DNA of 64,000 nt from Uloborus plumipes (taxonomy: Eukaryota > Arthropoda > Arachnida > Araneae > Uloboridae): NCBI GenBank assembly GCA_038373865.1, contig JAXGGA010005604.1, positions 1 through 64,000 on the forward strand, in the 5' to 3' direction. The notes beneath the pieces were generated by a model. It was not told the origin of the DNA. It did no database searches and was given only the letters and a program-made list of their open reading frames with translations. The position numbers were made by a program, and so were the translations under genes. The number at the start of each line of letters is the position of its first letter. The stretch's first letter is position 1. Of the stretch, positions 58,761 to 64,000 are shown piece after piece.

Positions 58761-60590
58761 TCTACTTATACACTAGGTGGCCAAAAGTATCCGGACACTT
58801 TCAAAAATTCACATTTTTACATATAGCTCGAAAAATAAGTGATCAATTGTTCTTTAATTTTAGTCATACAAAATATAGACTTCACCGAACATTTCCAAGT
58901 TGAAATTAAATTACCCTTGCATTTGGGGGACGACAAGAAGGTGGTTGAAAGAAAAACCGCTTTTTGACCATAACTCTTCGAAAAACTCTCGGAATAAGCT
59001 ATCAATTTCAGTAATTAATTAGCATACTATGTATAATTACTGTACAAATTTTTATGAACGTACCACTCTTACTTCTGAAGATATGAAACACTTTTGAAAA
59101 AACGGCAATTTTATTTGAAGGGTTTTTGCTCATAATACGCAGAGTTTTTGATCAAACCTTATCACAACTTTAGGAAAGATGACAAAATACAAGAGAAAGA
59201 ACATACTAAAACGATAAATAAAAATATTAAAAATTCGATGAGATATGAATGTTAAAAGGAAATAATTTTTCACGGCGCATGCGCGAACGACAGAAATTTA
59301 TAACTACAAAAATATTGTAGCCTGATTTATACTGCATCTTATAGAAAAAGTTCCAGTTGAATATCATGAAAAATGAAAAAGATATCAGCGATCTAGTGAG
59401 CTGTATTTCATTCATTCGCAGACAATACATAAATAGTGAGGGGTTGTCCACAAATAGTGTGGTGACAATCGATCATTTTTTTTCAATGTTAAATTGTATA
59501 CAGTTTGAAAATTTATATTCGGCATTGTCGTCACATTTCGTCTGTTTGGCCAAAAAGACCTTATACGTAGGTTTCCAAAAGTATCCGGACATCCTCTGAA
59601 ACGTTGGTTTTGAACGACGCGACGACGCCATAACCTTTAATATAAAAATAGCTCTTTGTGGACAGACCCTCACTATTTATGTATTGTCTGCGAATGAATG
59701 AAATACAGCTCACTAGATAGCTGATATCTTTTTCATTTTTTATGATATTCAACTGAAACTTTTTTTATAAGATGCAGTATAAATCAGGCTACAATATTTT
59801 TGTAGTTATAAATTTCTGTCGTTCGCGCATGCGCCGTGAAAAATTATTTCCTTTTAACGTTCATATCTCATCGAATTTTTAATATTTTTATTTACCGTTT
59901 TAGTATGTTCTTTCTCTTGTATTTTGTCATCTTTCCTGAAGTTGTGATAAGGTTTGATCAAAAACTCTGCGTGTTATGAGCAAAAACCCTTCAAATAAAA
60001 TTGCCGTTTTTTCAAAAATGTTTCATATCTTCGGAAGTAAGAGCGGTACGTTCATAAAAATTTGTACAGTAATTGTGCATAGTATGCTAATTAATTACTG
60101 AAATGTATAGCTTATTCCGAACTATTTTCGAAGAGTTATGGTCAAAAAGCGGTTTTTCTTTCAACCCCCTTCTTGTCGTCCCCCAAATGCAAGGTTAATT
60201 TAATTTCGACTTGGAAATGTTCGGTGAAGCCTATATTTTGTATGACTAAAGTTAAAGAACAATTGATCACTTATTTCTCGAGCTATATGTAAAAATGTGA
60301 ATTTTTGAAAGTGTCCGGATACTTTTGGCCACCTAGTGTATTAAAAACTGAGTGTCTATGTCTGCTTCTTTCTTTCTCTTGAGCGAGCTGAACTTGCTGA
60401 AACTTTCCTCACCATTTTGAACGCTCGAAGCATCTCAATAATTCGAATGATTTTTTTGATGCAGGAAAAAAGTAAAGGCATGAAGCGCCTGTTAGCGAGC
60501 CGCCTTGGCCGCGAGTCTTTTTTTTTTTGAAACTTTTTTTACTACTTTAAAGGCACGAAGCGCCTGTGCAACGCCGGGCCACGCAGCTAG
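58761..60590 (+). mobile_element. Helitron H6 nested in H5
   Basis: Starts TCTACTTATA after A at 58760, resumes with TTAAAAACTGAG after the palindromic element, and ends GGGCCACGCAG-CTAG at 60587-60590, the same 3' end as H1. The following base is C rather than T. Confidence 0.7.
58771..60338. mobile_element. 1568-bp palindromic Tc1/mariner-like foldback element
   Basis: Ends CACTAGGTGGCCAAAAG and CTTTTGGCCACCTAGTG are flanked by TA (58769-58770 and 60339-60340). Arms of 687 bp (58771-59457 and 59652-60338) are near-complementary, with a 194-bp centre. The centre has a third partial terminal repeat, CCAAAAGTATCCGGACA (59576-59592). Short frames here are the same sequence read from each arm, not genes. 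Confidence 0.9.
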
Positions 60591-60905
60591 CTGCTTGGGG
60601 CATCAGTGGGCCATGTACATAGTATTTCTTGAAATCTTATAAAAATTGAATTATATCAAATAATATAACATCAGAATGAGTTGGGTGGCGGGGGGACATT
60701 ATGAATCAACATGCCTCAGGAAGCTAATCTAGCTGCCCTGGCAGCTAGTAGTAAAATATTTTTTGCATTGTTTCGTGGCAGATTAGGGGAGTAAATATTT
60801 GAATTGTTACCTTGCTCACTCCAAGCACTTTTTTTAACACTTAAGGCAACTACTGAGAAATTTACACGTAAAAGTAAGTAGTGTGGGACCCATACCAGAT
60901 TTTTT

Positions 60906-62624
60906 TTTTCAAATTAATACATATTTTATTGGAATTTTACGAATTTAAACTTCATTACAAAGTAGCACATTTTCTTATTTCTAATTTTACAATAATATAA
61001 AGCAAAATTTTGCTTTGAAATTATTTTTTTAAGAGTAATACGTATGTAATTTTTCTAACATACAAGTTAAATAGTAAAAAAAAAATAAATTTATACTCAA
61101 ATAATCAATTAAAAATTTTATATATATCCAAAAAACAAAGGTACATATTTTCTGAAGATTCAAATCAGCAGCTTAAATATATTTTTAAGAGTTATGCTAA
61201 AGTTGTTCACTTTTTAAAAAAACAAATGAGTAAACTTATAAATCAACTTGAAATTTTACTTTAGTTCCAAAAAATTAAGATACACATTCTTAAAAGTAGC
61301 AAATTATCATTTTAAATACATTAAGAGTCATGCTAAACACATTCACTTTTTTAAAAACAAATTAATAAACTAATTCTTAAACAATTGCCCCGAAATTCAA
61401 CTTCATTTTGAAAAATAAAGACACATTATTAGATGCAAATGTTATATTTATGGGTAATTCCAGCCAAAATGGTACAAATCATGCCTGAAATTGTCCAGTT
61501 AATTTTATCAAATGAAGTGATTTTCGCCAACTAATCGTTGTTTTAAAAATTGCTCTCTGTTTATTTCTGCATAATTAAGTGTAAATAGCTTGTATATGAG
61601 TCATTCATGAAGGAGTTTGAATAGTTTGACCACTTTGTGTAACAAAGGAGACAAATGAGGTTTAAAAAATATATTTCGAATTGTAAAGAAAAGTTAATCA
61701 CAGAACAAGTATTAAAATGGACTAAACATCCTAAAACTAATTCTGTCTGCAATTTCGAGAAAAAAGTATTTTTTGCACCATCAATGCGACTGTAACAGAG
61801 TGGACATCCCACAGTGCAAATTAACTATCAGCAAAGAATTTTAGGCTTATCTTAGTTGCTGACTGTATAATTCAATGTATCAAAGTAATCACAGCAGATA
61901 CATTACTTGTACTTCTTTAAAAAAATATCTCATTGAATCCAATTGCTTATTTTATTTCTGAAAGGCTTGTAACAGAGTGGACAGTTTGAAACATAAAAAA
62001 TCTAGGAACAAAGAAAAATAAGTGTTTTTCGAAGATTTTTTTGTTTACATACATAAAATTCAGCAGAAAGGGTGTCAGAAGCATTTTTTGTGCTTGCATT
62101 GCAAATGATTTTGTTGTTGCATTTCAGCTTAATCTTAAATTCCATTTTAAGTCCTAGCAATTTGAAGCTGGGGCAGATCATTTTTTCTTTCTTTTGCCAA
62201 AGATTTTTTTTTTTTTTTTTTTGAGTCCTTTATAAATGGCTTATGCCTAAATAAGTAATACTTGGTTACACACAATTAGATGGAGAACAAATAAAAAAAA
62301 TACAATTAATTGGTGGTAAATATTAAAATTAATTACCAAAATTCTGAAGTATCGGGACTGATTTATACCATTTTCGCTGAAATGATCTTTATATTATTAT
62401 TATTATTAAAAATTATTCTAAACATGTTCACTTTAAAAAATAAATTAATAAACTTATATCTAAATAATTAACTTAAAGTTTTACTTAAATTCCAATAAAC
62501 AAAATACACTTTCTAAAGATGCAATATCTTTTCTGAAAGGAACGGATTACAAAAAGAAAGAACGAAACAAAGTGCAAGATTCAAAATTTCTTTACACACA
62601 TTCAAATTCTCTTTCACACAAAAA
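60906..62624. other. Very AT-rich intergenic DNA
   Basis: Apart from the degenerate ~135-bp repeats, nothing is recognised. A T run lies at 62207-62222 and a TTATTA run at 62394-62407. Confidence 0.5.
60950..61420 (+). repeat. Degenerate ~135-bp AT-rich tandem repeats
   Basis: Units share ATTAAGATACACATTCTTAA, GAGTCATGCTAAA and TGTTCACTTTTTTAAA variants near 61130-61265 and 61266-61400. A related copy lies at 62390-62525. Confidence 0.55.
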
Positions 62625-63408
62625 AAAATCTGGTATGGGCCCCACACTACTTCCTTTTACGTGTAAATTTCTTAGTAGTTGCCTTAAGTGTCAAAAAAAG
62701 TGCTTGGAGTGAGCAAGGTAACAATTCATATATTTACTCCCCTAATCTGCCACGAAACAATGCAAAAAATATTTAACAATGGTTAATTTTCTAAATATTT
62801 GCTGATTTTAATTTCATTCAGTGAATTTTTCGCAAAATATCGCCAATAGCGCCAAGTTGAACCCAAATTCAAAAAAATATTTTTTTTTTGCCAAATTTTT
62901 CGCCAACTTGGCGATATGTCGCCAAGTTGGCTTCAAACAGTTGGCGACCAAAAGCTTGGCGACATATCGCCAAGTGGTCGCGCCAATTCATATCACTTGA
63001 GTCTGCATTGAAATTAACACTGATTTACCCCAAAAAGGGGGTAAAACACCCCCTTGGGAACATTCAAATGCAACCACAAGGGGAGGTGCACAACTAGACC
63101 ATCCTCAGAGCCTACATACCAAGCTAGAAGCTTCTAAGGCATATAGTTTTTGAGTTATGCGACGACCACATACCGCACACACGTACATACAGACGTCACG
63201 AGAAAACTCGTCGTAATTAACTCGGGGGTGGTTGAAAAGAATTTTTCAGCTGCTTATATGTTGCTAGGTACATATACACGTGCTGACAGGTCAAAAAAAC
63301 TAAGGAATTTTCATTCGGGGGTGAGCAAAATCAAAATTTAGACTCAAATTTGAGTGATTTTTTTTTCGCGATCACAATACTTCCTTTACTACGTAAAAGG
63401 AAGTAAAA
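62625..63408 (+). repeat. ~780-bp TTGGCGA-rich repeat, copy B
   Basis: Same orientation as copy A, same end palindrome (CTTCCTTTACTACGTAAAAG at 63380-63399) and the same TTGGCGA cluster at about 62890-62985. TA-flanked core 62650-63403. Short frames shared with copies A and C are a product of repeat homology. Confidence 0.88.
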
Positions 63409-64000
63409 AGGATGGCTAAGTTGCGGCGATTCATGGGGACAGATGTTAACATTATCTAGAAGAACACTTTCGCTAATGTTAGATAGGTTATTTATTGTAT
63501 CTTATTTTCAATTATAATAAAGCAATAATAGAGGCAAAGTAAAAAATATCTAATTACAACATCATAGGGTGTTAAGAGATCGCAATTTTTGTTAGAAGTA
63601 TAAAAACTAAAAATAAAAGAATTCAATTAAATAAAATAATTTGAGAATTTATATTAAAAGCTACTGCGATTAATTTTAATGAACTAACGATATGATCGTA
63701 AGTTTCTTTCAACCTTTTGTCGCAAATTAATCCTTGAAGGTTTGTAGCTTTTTCTTTCTAAAATATTTTTGAAAAGCTGAAAACGATCATACTTTATCTG
63801 GAAATTGTGAAAAATCAAATATGCAAAATGCTTTCATGTCCAGTACAAAGTCGGAGGAATAACATATAATTTTTGTTTTAGAAGCAAAAATTGGTAAAAA
63901 GGAAAGATGAAAAGTAATTACATCATCTAAAAGGTTTATCAAACAATGACATTTTTAACTGGGATTTTTGTAAAAAAGAAAATATTCACTTAGGTCCTCA
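63409..64000. other. AT-rich intergenic DNA
   Basis: Nothing recognised up to the window end. Confidence 0.5.

Larger units (their letters stand above)
58373..60748 (+). mobile_element. Helitron H5, host of nested insertions
   Basis: Starts TCTACTTATATTAAAAACTG after A at 58372 and ends GGCAG-CTAG (60745-60748) before T. A CTAGCTGCC..GGCAGCTAG hairpin lies at the 3' end. Comparison with copies A and B shows a clean A/T insertion. Its 58373-58760 part matches 28676-29070. The rest is taken up by H6 and 60591-60748. No helicase frame. Confidence 0.75.
57757..60905 (-). repeat. ~780-bp TTGGCGA-rich repeat, copy C, interrupted
   Basis: Parts 57757-58372 and 60749-60905 are the reverse complement of copies A and B. 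The break falls within TTAACCATTGTTAAAT, exactly where Helitron H5 was inserted. Confidence 0.88.

Noticed and set aside
59357..59752. Two similar short frames in opposite directions
   Set aside because: They are the two arms of the palindromic element read from each strand, not independent genes.

Overview
This is a stretch of an animal nuclear genome, AT-rich and almost free of conventional genes. It is most likely from an arthropod, and I lean to an arachnid. The evidence is one long animal-type Ty3/gypsy retrotransposon whose LTR carries a TATA box followed by a TCAGT initiator, many non-autonomous Helitrons, hAT, piggyBac, pogo/Tigger and TA-inserting MITEs, tRNA-type SINE fragments, and long A/T runs. 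There is no bacterial gene layout, no rRNA or tRNA gene that I can support, and no CRISPR array. The species guess is inference.

Layout. 1-13.2 kb is AT-rich intergenic DNA with three short DNA transposons, the clearest an 827-bp hAT-type element at 10168-10994 with a perfect 8-bp target duplication. 13.2-16.4 kb holds copy A of a ~780-bp repeat, pogo-like and foldback MITEs, and a hAT-type MITE nested inside a TA-MITE. 17.5-29.8 kb is one large structure: a Helitron-related mosaic repeat appears twice in opposite orientation (about 17.5-20.7 kb and 28.3-29.8 kb), with the window's only large gene between, an intact 6273-bp Ty3/gypsy element (20665-26937) encoding a 1571-aa Gag-Pol. Copy 1 of the mosaic also carries an array of ~145-bp repeats. 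30.4-31.5 kb is a Helitron. 33-36.5 kb holds SINE and hAT fragments. At 36.9-37.4 kb on the minus strand is a small intronless ORF for an arginine-rich, protamine-like protein, the only plausible host gene seen. 37.5-47.8 kb has more MITEs (including a 470-bp piggyBac type) and tandem duplications. 48.1-55.6 kb is Helitron-dense: a Helitron with a 144-bp tandem array, palindromic CACTG MITEs that host other insertions, and a 1.94-kb Helitron containing a base-perfect 106-bp inverted repeat. 57.8-60.9 kb is a four-layer nest of transposons. 62.6-63.4 kb is copy B of the ~780-bp repeat.

How it fits together. Nearly everything recognisable is transposable-element DNA. The LTR element is the one unit that could be autonomous: matching LTRs, tRNA-Lys-type primer site, polypurine tract, 4-bp target duplication and an open Gag-Pol frame with every catalytic motif. 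The Helitrons and MITEs lack transposase or Rep/helicase coding and would depend on enzymes made elsewhere. Nesting gives a relative order of insertion in several places. Apart from Gag-Pol and the protamine-like ORF, the short ORFs look like chance or repeat-borne frames.
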